Both the position numbers and the translations under genes were made by a program. Positions 45,318 through 53,078 of a stretch of 64,000 bases of DNA are shown one piece after another. Numbering within the stretch: the first letter of the stretch is position 1; each line of letters starts with the position of its first letter. The notes below the pieces were generated by a model. That model was given only the letters and a program-made list of their open reading frames with translations. It searched no databases and was not told the DNA's origin. Source of the DNA: Melaminivora jejuensis (GTDB lineage: Bacteria; Pseudomonadota; Gammaproteobacteria; Burkholderiales; Burkholderiaceae_C). The DNA lies in NCBI RefSeq assembly GCF_017811175.1, contig NZ_JACWIJ010000002.1:310001-374000 (forward strand), read 5' to 3'.

Positions 45318-46376
45318 GTCAAATCAGGCTCAAAGGCTTGCTGGACAAGCGCTAACAGCTCCTTTTTCAGTAGCTGGACAACGGCTGCGCTGGCTGCTGG
45401 CCGTGGCGCTGCTCGTGGCGCTAGTCCTGGCGGCCTTTGCGGCGGGCAAGTTTCCAGTGGCGCCGGGTGAGTTGTGGCGTGCCGTGACTGCGCGCCTCAT
45501 GGGCTGGGATTCGGGCCTGCCGGTTGCGGTAGAGACTGTGGTCTGGAGCATCCGCCTGCCGCGCGTAGCTGCCGGATTGCTGGTCGGCGCGGTGCTGGCG
45601 GCGGCAGGCGCCACCTATCAGGGCATGTTTCGCAACCCGCTGGTGTCGCCCGACATCCTGGGTGTATCGGCTGGCGCCGGACTGGGAGCGGTGGCGGCCA
45701 TTTACCTGGGCCTGCCTGTGGTGGCAGTGCAGGCGCTGGCTTTTGCGGGCGGGCTGCTGGCTGTTGGGGCGGTGCTGGCGGTGGCCGGACTGGTGCGTCG
45801 CCATGACCCGGTGCTGGTGCTGGTACTCGCCGGCGTAGCCGTGGGGGCATTGCTGGGTGCGGGTATCTCGCTGGTCAAGATTCTGGCCGACCCGATGGCG
45901 CAGTTGCCGACCATCACTTTCTGGCTGCTGGGCGGCCTCAACGCCATCACTGCCGCCGACTTGTTGGCCACCGCGCCGGCACTGCTGGCCGGGCTGGTGC
46001 CCATGGCGCTGCTGCGCTGGCGCATCAACTTGCTGGGCCTGCCCGATGAGGAGGCGCTGGCGCTGGGCGTGGCCGTGGGCCGCCTGCGCCTGGTGCTGGT
46101 GGCCGCCGCCACGCTGGCCACGGCGGCGGCTGTGTCGCTGGCCGGCATCATCGGCTGGGTCGGCCTGGTGGTGCCGCACGTGGCGCGGCTGCTAGTGGGG
46201 CCGGAGTTTTCGCGGCTGCTGCCCGCATCGCTGCTGCTGGGTGGGGGGTTCCTGGTGGCGGCGGACACGCTGGCGCGCACTGTGGCCCCATCGAGGTGCC
46301 GCTGGGCATCCTCACCGCTTTGGTGGGTGCGCCGTTTTTTCTGTTCCTGCTGGCCGGCACCGGGAGTCGGTCATGA
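45307..46376 (+). pseudogene. FecCD-family ABC transporter permease, frameshifted near the C-terminus
   Basis: An inner-membrane permease of about 356 residues when repaired, with some ten helices: PRVAAGLLVGAVLAAAGATY, QGMFRNPLVSPDILGVSAGA, WLLGGLNAITAADLL and IIGWVGLVVPHVARLLVGP, all hallmarks of the BtuC/FecCD/MolB group. At the C run 46286-46289 one base is missing; adding it restores IEVPLGILTALVGAPFFLFL and a stop at 46374-46376 that overlaps the ATPase start. The first 25 residues ([17 protein letters not shown]) are encoded by a dispersed repeat, so the true start may be further in. The lesion could be a sequencing error. Confidence 0.82.
45310..45370 (-). repeat. Dispersed repeat, copy 8, forming the 5' end of the permease gene
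   Basis: Minus-strand reading GGAGCTGTTAGCGCTTGTCC, AGCAAGCCTTTGAGCCTGAT and TTGACTCATATTTC. It overlaps the end of the binding-protein gene and encodes the N-terminus of the permease. Confidence 0.78.
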
Positions 46377-47152
46377 GCGCGGTGCTGCAGGCGCAGGCCC
46401 TGTCCATTGGCCATGGCCGGCGCTGTGTGGCGCAGGGGCTGAACTTTGCCCTGGCGACCGGCGAGGTGCTGTGCCTGCTGGGCGCCAACGGCGGCGGCAA
46501 GACTACGCTCTTGCGCACGCTGCTCGGCCTGTTAGCGCCGCTGGCCGGCGAGGTGTCCTGCGGCGGGCAGAACGTGGCCGCCTGGCCGCGCGCGGCCTTC
46601 GCGCGCCATGTGGGCTACGTGCCGCAGGCGCACGCAGGCCTGTTTGCCTTCACTGTGGAGGACGTGGTGCTCATGGGCCGGGCTGCGCGCGTGGGGCGGT
46701 TTTCCGCGCCGAGTGCGCAAGACCGGCGCATCGCGCTGCAGTGCCTGGAGCTGCTCGGTGTCGGGCACCTGCGCCGCAGCGTCTATACCGCCATCAGCGG
46801 CGGCGAGCGGCAGCTTGCGCTGATCGCCCGCGCACTGGCGCAGGAGCCAGCGCTGCTGGTGATGGATGAGCCAACGGCCAGCCTGGACTTTGGCAACCAA
46901 ATCCGGGTGCTGCAGCACATCGAGCGCCTGCGTGCCGCTGGCATGACCGTGCTCATGACCACGCACCAGCCCGAGCACGCGCTGCGCGTTGCCGATCGCA
47001 TCGCGCTGCTGGGCGGTGGGCGGCTGGTGGCCATCGGTGCGCCGCACGCCACGGCCACGCCGGCCGCCCTGGCAGCTCTCTACGGCGTCAGCGAGGCGGC
47101 GGTGGCTGCCAGCCTGGGCAGCGCCTGCTGGGCTGAGGAGGCTCTTGCATGA
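46373..47152 (+). CDS. ABC transporter ATP-binding protein (metal-chelate/molybdate importer)
   Basis: A 259-residue importer ATPase: Walker A LLGANGGGKTTLLRTLLG (about 39-56), Q-loop YVPQAHAGLFAFTVEDVVLM, signature ISGGERQLALIARALAQEPA, Walker B LLVMDEPTASLDFGNQI and switch MTTHQPEHAL. It closely follows the FecE/BtuD/MolC pattern. ATG 46373 overlaps the permease stop, and the stop overlaps the methyltransferase start (ATGA). It would power uptake through the FecCD permease. Confidence 0.93.
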   Translation: MSAVLQAQALSIGHGRRCVAQGLNFALATGEVLCLLGANGGGKTTLLRTLLGLLAPLAGEVSCGGQNVAAWPRAAFARHVGYVPQAHAGLFAFTVEDVVLMGRAARVGRFSAPSAQDRRIALQCLELLGVGHLRRSVYTAISGGERQLALIARALAQEPALLVMDEPTASLDFGNQIRVLQHIERLRAAGMTVLMTTHQPEHALRVADRIALLGGGRLVAIGAPHATATPAALAALYGVSEAAVAASLGSACWAEEALA

Positions 47153-47962
47153 CCATCGAAGCCATCGATTTTGGCCGCCTGTACCGCGACCATCTGGCCC
47201 TGTCCGGGCGCAACCACAAGAGTGCCGCTGCCTGGGACGCGCGGGCCGCCGGCATGGCCGCCAAGGCGCTGGACAGCGGCTACGCCAGCGCCTTTGTGGC
47301 GCGCATGAACCTGCACGGCGCGCAGTCGCTGCTGGACGTGGGCTGCGGCCCTGGCACCATCGCCCTGGCCGTGGCCAGCCGGCTGCAGCGCGTGGTTGGG
47401 CTGGACTACAGCCGCGCCATGCATGGATGCCATGCAGGCGCAGGCTGCAGCGCGCGGGCTGCAGGGCGTCGAAGCCCTGCACCGCGCCTGGGAAGATGAC
47501 TGGAGCGATGTGCCGGTGTGCGACATCGCCGTCGCCTCGCGCTCGACCACTGTGCAGGACATGGCTGCGGCGCTGGAGCAGTTGCGGGCCAAGGCGCGCC
47601 TGCGTGTGTACCTGACGCACCTGGTGGGCGGGCACTTCACCGATCCGCTGATCCAGCAGGTCATTGGCCGCGCCCTGCCCACGGTGCCCGACTACATCTA
47701 TGTGCTCAACATCCTGCACCGCATGGGCCTTCATCCTGAGCTGTCGTATCTGACGCAGGAAAACCGCCTGGCCGGTGCGCCGGACTGGGACGAATTCGCG
47801 CGTCGCGTGGCCTGGTCGATGGGCAGCCTGGACGAGGCCGAAACCGCACGCCTGCGCGCCTGGTACGAGCGCGCCACGCCGCAGCAGCGTGCCGGCGCAC
47901 CCATGCGCTGGGCCTTCATTTCCTGGGAGAACCCCCATGGCGAGCACCATGACGCGCATTGA
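47149..47962 (+). pseudogene. Class I SAM-dependent methyltransferase, frameshifted
   Basis: A methyltransferase of about 270 residues when repaired. Motif I is LLDVGCGPGTIALAVASRL, followed by VVGLDYSRAM, then DIAVASRSTTVQDMAAALEQ and LRVYLTHLVGGHFTDPLIQQ. The frame changes at 47419-47425: GCCATGCATGGATGCC needs one base removed to give SRAMLDAMQAQAAARGLQG. This is the only +1 lesion in the window; the others are losses. Methyltransferases of this type recur beside molybdate/metal-chelate transporters, but the acceptor is unknown; modification of the ligand or a chelator is a guess. It overlaps the ATPase gene upstream and the Mop gene downstream. Confidence 0.78.
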
Positions 47963-48154
47963 GACCGCCCAGGCGGGCGCCACCTTGCTGGCCGAGCTGC
48001 AAGCCGAAGTCACGCAGCGCTCGGCCTGGAGAGTGGTGCCTCAGTGGTGGCCATCGTCACCAACGAAAGTGCCCGGAACCTGGCCTTGGCCGAGGGCGTT
48101 CCGGCTGCTGCCCTGTTCAAGGCATCCAGCGTCATCGTCGGCGTGGCCGGCTGA
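47937..48154 (+). pseudogene. Mop/TOBE-domain molybdopterin- or molybdate-binding protein, frameshifted
   Basis: A small protein of about 72 residues when repaired. The upstream part reads MTRIETAQAGATLLAELQAE and VTQRSA. One missing C at 48025-48026 breaks the frame. The continuing frame gives LESGASVVAIVTNESARNLA and VPAAALFKASSVIVGV, which is the TOBE/Mop signature (compare KATSVMVGV in known Mop proteins). Single-TOBE Mop proteins bind molybdate or tungstate oxyanions in the cytoplasm. As the last gene of the operon it is the strongest clue to the transported ligand. The start (ATG 47937, or 47949) lies within the methyltransferase gene. Confidence 0.78.
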
Positions 48155-48206
48155 GAACCGGTTCACGGCTTTTCCTCGTGGATGCGCTCCGAGAGCGCTC
48201 GGTATC

Positions 48207-48848
48207 TCAGAACTTGGTGCGGTAATACACCATCGGCCCGCCATGCCGGGCGCGCAGCAGCAGCTTGGCATCGCCCTGCAGCTGCACGCCGATGGCACCG
48301 AACTCGGGCACCAGACCGCCGGTGCGCGAGGCCTTCCATTGCACTTCCAGCCGGGTGCCGACGCTGGCCGGCTCGCGCGCCCAGACCATGCCCAGGGCAT
48401 CAGGTGCGCCCGGGCGCTGCGGGCTGCGCGCCCAGGCCTGCACGTCCAGATGTATGCGTTGCTGCAGGCGCGAGCGCCAGCGCAGGCCCAGGTCATAGGC
48501 CAGCGGGGCGGACTGGGCGCCGCTGGCGCCGGAGGCCGACAGCACGCCCAGCGTCATGCCCAGGCTGGATGGCCGGTCGGCAAACAGCCAGCCGGTCATC
48601 TCGCTGTAGTGCGCCGGCCCGGCAGGCAGGCCATTGCCAGCACGGGTGAACAGCGGCGCATCTTCGCTGCGCAGGGTCAGCGGCGCTTGGGCGGCGGTGA
48701 GCTGCTGGGGGGCCGTGTGCTGGAAGGTGGCGGCCAGGGCGCGTCCGGCCAGGTCGTCCTGGGCCTGGACAGCCGGGCCAGCCAAGATGAGCAGCAAGGC
48801 AACTGCCAGGGCGCTGGTGCAGGGTGCGGGGTGGAGGCGGGCAGTCAT
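48207..48848 (-). CDS. Secreted protein of unknown function (possible small outer-membrane barrel)
   Basis: A 213-residue protein with a clear Sec signal (about 1-30, LAVALLLILAGPAVQA). The mature part alternates polar and hydrophobic residues and contains several strand-like runs (YDLGLRWRSRLQQRIHLDVQ, GTRLEVQWKAS, LQGDAKLLLRARHGGPMVYY) and ends in a terminal Phe, as outer-membrane barrels do. I do not recognise a family. ATG 48848 was chosen for the signal peptide. It is convergent with the molybdenum operon, so a functional link is possible but not shown. Confidence 0.6.
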   Translation of the reverse strand: MTARLHPAPCTSALAVALLLILAGPAVQAQDDLAGRALAATFQHTAPQQLTAAQAPLTLRSEDAPLFTRAGNGLPAGPAHYSEMTGWLFADRPSSLGMTLGVLSASGASGAQSAPLAYDLGLRWRSRLQQRIHLDVQAWARSPQRPGAPDALGMVWAREPASVGTRLEVQWKASRTGGLVPEFGAIGVQLQGDAKLLLRARHGGPMVYYRTKF

Positions 48849-49147
48849 GGCGGCACACTCTCGTCGGTCAGCCAGGGGTGTTGCCGGCCAGTATGCAGCC
48901 ATGCCCCTTGACCTCTCATCGCCTGACGGCGCACCCGCCTGTCGGACTGAAGCCTACGCCGCCCGAGGTGCTGTGGCGAACAGGCCTTTCAGGCGTCGCC
49001 GAACGCACAGCGCACGGCTGCAGCCCGCGCGCGACATTCTGGAAGCGATAGGAAGCCCAAGGGCTGGGCGCTGCCCAGCGCGTGCCTGGGCGCGAGCAAT
49101 GGGCAGAAGAAAGGGAGGGAGGGGAGAGTAGAAGAGTGAGAGGTGAC
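48849..49147. other. Intergenic region between the secreted-protein gene and 4.5S RNA
   Basis: About 300 bp. It contains a hairpin GCTGGGC-GCT-GCCCAGC near 49064-49080 and a purine-rich stretch (49100-49140). No coding sequence, riboswitch or terminator with a T-run was recognised. Confidence 0.45.
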
Positions 49148-49235
49148 GAGCCTTACCCCCGGCACTGGCTCCACGGTTAGGGCTGCTTGGTTCCCCACCT
49201 GACCCGGTTGGCCGCTTCCCCATGCGGGGAGGCCC
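49148..49235 (-). ncRNA. ffs: Signal recognition particle 4.5S RNA
   Basis: The minus strand carries the SRP RNA apical domain GGGTCAGGTGGGGAACCAAG followed by CAGCCCTAACCG, with the GGAA tetraloop closed by TGG/CCA and the internal-loop bases that bind Ffh. Flanking arms GGGCCTCCCCGCATGG and GTGCCGGGGGTAAGGCTC pair to extend the rod. The ends are approximate. Its position next to dnaX-ybaB-recR is usual for Burkholderiales. Confidence 0.93.
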
Positions 49236-49245
49236 GTCAGCGGCG

Positions 49246-49251
49246 ATTGTA
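49246..49251 (-). promoter_or_regulatory. -10 element of 4.5S RNA
   Basis: TACAAT on the minus strand, 11 bp before the inferred RNA 5' end. No clear -35 was found. Confidence 0.55.
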
Positions 49252-49270
49252 GCCCGCCGCCGGATCGGTT

Positions 49271-50010
49271 TTATTCGGATGGCGGGCGCAACAGCTCCTC
49301 CCAGGCGGCCACGCGGTTGCGCCCGGCGCGCTTGGCAGCGTACAGCGCCTGGTCGGCGTGCGAGAACAGCGCATCGAATACTGGCGTGCGCTCGCTGGAG
49401 CAGGCGAGGCCGAAGCTGGCGCTGACGCGCAGCTCGGCAGCCGCATCCGTTTGCGCATCCAGGCGCAGCCTGGTCACCTGATCGCGGATGCGCTCGGCCA
49501 TGGTGCGGGCGCCGCCCAGGTCGGTGGCCGGCAGCAGGACACAGAACTCCTCGCCCCCGGTGCGCGCGCACAGATCGGTGCTGCGCAGCGCCTGCCGGCA
49601 GGTGTCGGCAAAGGCGCGCAGCACCTGGTCGCCCACCAGGTGGCCGTGGGTGTCGTTGATGGCCTTGAAATGGTCGATGTCGATGGCCACTAGGGCCAGC
49701 GGGATGCCGTGGCGCCGGCTCAAGGCCAGTTCGCGCTCGGCCTACTCCCAGAAGCGCCGGCGGTTGTCGGCGGCCTGCAGCGCGGCGCTGGCCTGCTCGT
49801 CCAGTTCGATGATCTCGCCAAAATGCTTGCCCACGATGTCGCACACGTCGCGCACTCCCAGCAGGTCGAGCACCAGCCGGTTGGCGTAGGCGTAGCGCCC
49901 CTGCAGGTCGGTGGTATAGACATAGGCGCCGACTTCGTCGAGCAGGATGCGAAATGGGTCTTGGGCAGGCTGGGGGCAGAGGTGGGCGCTCGGACTGCGA
50001 AATCAGGCAT
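49271..50010 (-). pseudogene. PAS-GGDEF diguanylate cyclase with a frameshift and an amber stop
   Basis: When repaired, about 246 residues: a short start MPDFAVRAPTSAPSLPQDPF, a PAS domain (RILLDEVGAYVYTTDLQGRY, then LVLDLLGVRDVCDIVGKHF), a coiled-coil and a GGDEF domain (VAIDIDHFKAINDTHGHLVG, ARTGGEEFCVLLP). Two lesions separate the parts: a missing base in a C run at 49963-49965 (plus-strand GGG), and a TAG codon at 49742-49744 in place of an expected Gln in RRRFWEQAEREL. The GGEEF half alone has an ATG (49723) and could be made as a 150-residue fragment without its sensor. It is divergent from dnaX. Confidence 0.72.
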
Positions 50011-50154
50011 GAGGCAGGAAGCTGAGGGAGGTAACTGTGCGCAACCGGGGCAATATGCCCGCAGTGCGGCCCGGCCTGCAGGCCGCGCCGGCAGGCCAGG
50101 GGGCGCCCGCCGCCCTGCCAGGCCGGCCAGGTCGGCCACATAGAATCGCCCTCC

Positions 50155-52001
50155 ATGTCCTACCTCGTGCTCGCCCGCAAGTACCGCCCCGAAATTTCTC
50201 CGAGATGGTGGGCCAGGAGCATGTCGTGCAGGCGCTGACCAACGCCCTGACCCAGCAGCGGCTGCACCACGCCTATCTGTTCACCGGCACGCGCGGCGTG
50301 GGCAAGACCACGGTCTCGCGCATCCTGGCCAAGTCGCTCAACTGCCAGGGGCCGGATGGGCGCGGCGGCATCACCGCTACGCCGTGCGGCGTGTGTCCGG
50401 CCTGCACGGCCATCGACGAGGGGCGCTTCCCGGACTACACCGAGCTGGACGCGGCGTCGAACCGTGGCGTCGATGAAGTCCAGGGCTTGCTGGAGCAGGC
50501 CGTGTACAAGCCGGTGCAGGGGCGCTTCAAGGTCTTCATGATCGACGAAGTCCACATGCTGACCAACACCGCCTTCAACGCCATGCTCAAGACGCTGGAG
50601 GAGCCGCCCGAGTACCTGAAGTTCGTGCTCGCCACGACCGACCCGCAGAAGGTGCCGGTCACCGTGCTCTCGCGCTGCCTGCAGTTCAACCTGCGGCCCA
50701 TGCCGCCCGAGGTGGTGTTGGAGCATCTGGCGCATGTGCTGGCCGCCGAGCACATCGCCGCCGAGCCGCAGGCGCTGCGTCTGCTGGCGCGCGCAGCGCG
50801 CGGCTCCATGCGCGATGCGCTGTCGCTGACCGACCAGGCGATCGCCTTCGGCGGCGGGCAGGTGCAGGAAGCCCACGTGCGCCAGATGCTGGGCAGCGTC
50901 GATCGCAGCCACGTCTTCACGCTGATCGACGCCCTGGCGCGCGGCGACGGCCTGGCCGTGGTGCAGACCAGCGACCTGCTGCGCACGCACGGCCTGTCGG
51001 CGGCGCAGGCGCTGGAGGACATGAGCGCCGTGCTGCAGCGCATGGCCGTGCTGCAGGCCGTGCCGCAACTGGCCGTCCAGGCGGCGCAGGCCGATGCGGG
51101 CGGCGACCCGGACGCCGCCGAAATCGCCCGCCTGGCGGCCCTGCTGCCAGCCGACGAGACGCAGCTGCTCTACAGCATCTGCCTGCATGGCCGCGCCGAG
51201 CTGGGCCTGGCGCCCGACGAGTACGCTGCCCTGACCATGGCGCTGCTGCGCCTGCTGGCCTTCAAGCCGGCGCAAGCTCCGCAGGCGGCGGGGCAGGCTG
51301 AAAAAAAAACTCTGACGCCGGCACCGGCTGAGGTCTCGGCCGCTCCCCCGGCACCGGCACCCGCCGCATCAGCCGCGCCGACCGCACCTCGTGCCGTCTC
51401 GCCTTCCCCGGCGCCGGCCCTGCCATCGCAGGAGGCGGACGATCCTGGAAAATATCAGTCAAATCCTGCTCAAAGCCTTGCTGGACAAGCGCTGACAGCT
51501 ACTGAAAGCGTAGCGACAACAACACCCGCTCCAGCGCCCGCACAGGGCGCGCAGAATGCCCAGGACACGCCAGCGCCACCCGCTGGCGCACCGGACGCTG
51601 GCAGTGCGCCGGCAACGTCCGGGGACGACGACTTGTGGCACGCCACCGTGCAGCGCCTGGTGCAGGACGGCGCCATCGCGGCGCTGGCGCGCGAGTTGGC
51701 GCTGCAGTCTCAGCTCGTGGCGCGCGAGGGCGGGCACTGGTTTCTGCGCGTGGAGCGCGAATCGCTGACCCAGGCCACCGCCCACGAGCGCCTGCGCGCC
51801 GCGCTGCAGGCTGCTGGCTGCGCGCAGCAGCTCAGTGTCGAGATCGGCCCGGTCAGCGACAGCCCGGCGCAGCGCAACGCCAGTGCCGCGCGCGCGCGCC
51901 AGCAGCGCGCCGAGGCCACCGTGCGCGCCGACCCCTATGTGCAGCAGCTGATGCGCGAATTCGACGCGCGCATCGTGCCCGGCAGCATCCGGCCTCTCTG
52001 A
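50155..52001 (+). CDS. dnaX: DNA polymerase III subunits tau/gamma, frameshift in the 12th-13th codon as sequenced
   Basis: The clamp-loader motor subunit of the replisome, about 615 residues when repaired. The start [12 protein letters not shown] (50155) breaks at the C run 50187-50190; one more C gives [20 protein letters not shown]. Walker [21 protein letters not shown], zinc cysteines around [32 protein letters not shown] and the sensor [11 protein letters not shown] follow. The Pro/Ala-rich tau linker contains an in-frame dispersed repeat ([17 protein letters not shown]). dnaX is essential, so the frameshift is very probably an assembly error. The GAAAAAAAAA tract at 51300-51309 might serve the programmed frameshift that makes gamma in some species. 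ybaB and recR follow. Confidence 0.93.
51449..51508 (-). repeat. Dispersed repeat, copy 9, in frame inside dnaX
   Basis: Minus-strand reading AGTAGCTGTCAGCGCTTGTC, CAGCAAGGCTTTGAGCAGGA and TTTGACTGATATTTTC. It lies in the tau linker and encodes nearly the same peptide as copy 8 in the permease gene. Confidence 0.78.
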
Positions 52002-52083
52002 CCGGGCGCGCCGCTCCAGGCAACGGCCAGGGGGCGGCTATCCTCGCACCATCGCCGTCATTCACAACCCAAGGAAACACACC

Positions 52084-52416
52084 ATGTTCAACAAAGGACA
52101 GCTCGCCGGCCTCATGAAGCAGGCCCAGGCCATGCAGGACAACCTCAAGAAAGCCCAGGAGGAACTGGGCAGCATCGAAGTCGAGGGCGAGGCCGGCGCC
52201 GGCCTGGTCAAGGTGCTCATGACCTGCAAGCACGATGTCAAGCGCGTGACCATCGACCCCAGCTTGCTCGAAGAGGACAAGGACATGCTGGAAGACCTGG
52301 TGGCCGCCGCCTTCAACGCCGCCGTGCGCCGTGCCGAGGAGACCTCGCAGGAAAAGATGGGCAAGCTCACCGCCGGGATGCCGGGCCTGCCGGGCGGCAT
52401 GAAGTTCCCGTTCTGA
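52084..52416 (+). CDS. ybaB: YbaB/EbfC nucleoid-associated protein
   Basis: A 110-residue YbaB/EbfC DNA-binding protein forming a tweezer-like dimer: [59 protein letters not shown], and a Gly/Pro-rich tail [13 protein letters not shown]. It sits 82 bp after dnaX and 13 bp before recR, the classical order. It is thought to coat nucleoid DNA and assist recombination. Confidence 0.97.
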   Translation: MFNKGQLAGLMKQAQAMQDNLKKAQEELGSIEVEGEAGAGLVKVLMTCKHDVKRVTIDPSLLEEDKDMLEDLVAAAFNAAVRRAEETSQEKMGKLTAGMPGLPGGMKFPF

Positions 52417-52429
52417 GCGCGCGCCGCCC

Positions 52430-53020
52430 ATGTCCGACACCAGCTCGCTGGACGCGCTGATCCAGGCGCTGCGCCGCTTGCCGGGCGTGGGCCAGAAGTC
52501 CGCCCAGCGCATGGCCTTTCACCTGCTGCAGCACGACCGCGCTGGCGCCCAGGTGTTGTCGCAGGCGCTGGCGCAGGCGGCGGGCAACGTGCGCCACTGC
52601 CAGCGCTGCCACACCTTCACCGAGGATGCGCTGTGCGAGATCTGCCAGGACGCCGGGCGCGATGCCACGCGCCTGTGCGTGGTCGAGACCCCGGCGGATC
52701 AGGCAGCCATGGAGCGCACCGGGGCTTTCAAGGGCCTGTACTTTGTGCTCATGGGCCGGCTGTCGCCGCTCGATGGCGTCGGCCCGCGCGACATCGGCGT
52801 GCGCGAGTTGATCGAGCGCGCCAGCGACGGCACGGTGCAGGAGGTCATCCTGGCCACCAGTTTCACCGCCGAGGGCGAGGCCACGGCGCACGCCATTGCC
52901 GAGGCGCTGGGGCGCCGGGGCGTGCAGGCCACGCGACTGGCGCGCGGCGTGCCGGTGGGCAGCGAATTGGAATATGTCGATCTGGGCACCATCGCCCACG
53001 CCCTGGCCGACCGGCGCTGA
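52430..53020 (+). CDS. recR: Recombination protein RecR
   Basis: A 196-residue RecR of the RecFOR pathway, which helps RecA load at gaps. The helix-hairpin-helix [20 protein letters not shown] is followed by the zinc finger [16 protein letters not shown] and a Toprim domain starting [19 protein letters not shown]. The end [20 protein letters not shown] is the family Walker-like motif. With addAB elsewhere in the window, both major RecA-loading pathways are represented. Confidence 0.97.
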   Translation: MSDTSSLDALIQALRRLPGVGQKSAQRMAFHLLQHDRAGAQVLSQALAQAAGNVRHCQRCHTFTEDALCEICQDAGRDATRLCVVETPADQAAMERTGAFKGLYFVLMGRLSPLDGVGPRDIGVRELIERASDGTVQEVILATSFTAEGEATAHAIAEALGRRGVQATRLARGVPVGSELEYVDLGTIAHALADRR

Positions 53021-53078
53021 GGCGCCCCGGCTCAAGGCGGGCGCTGCTGCCTGGGCAGTTTTTGGGCGTACAACCACC

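Noticed and set aside
51300..51309. The A-run in dnaX as a proven programmed frameshift site for the gamma subunit
   Set aside because: The run of nine or ten A could be slippery, but no stimulatory hairpin or early stop was established, and the local sequence has indel problems. It is mentioned only as a possibility in the dnaX entry.
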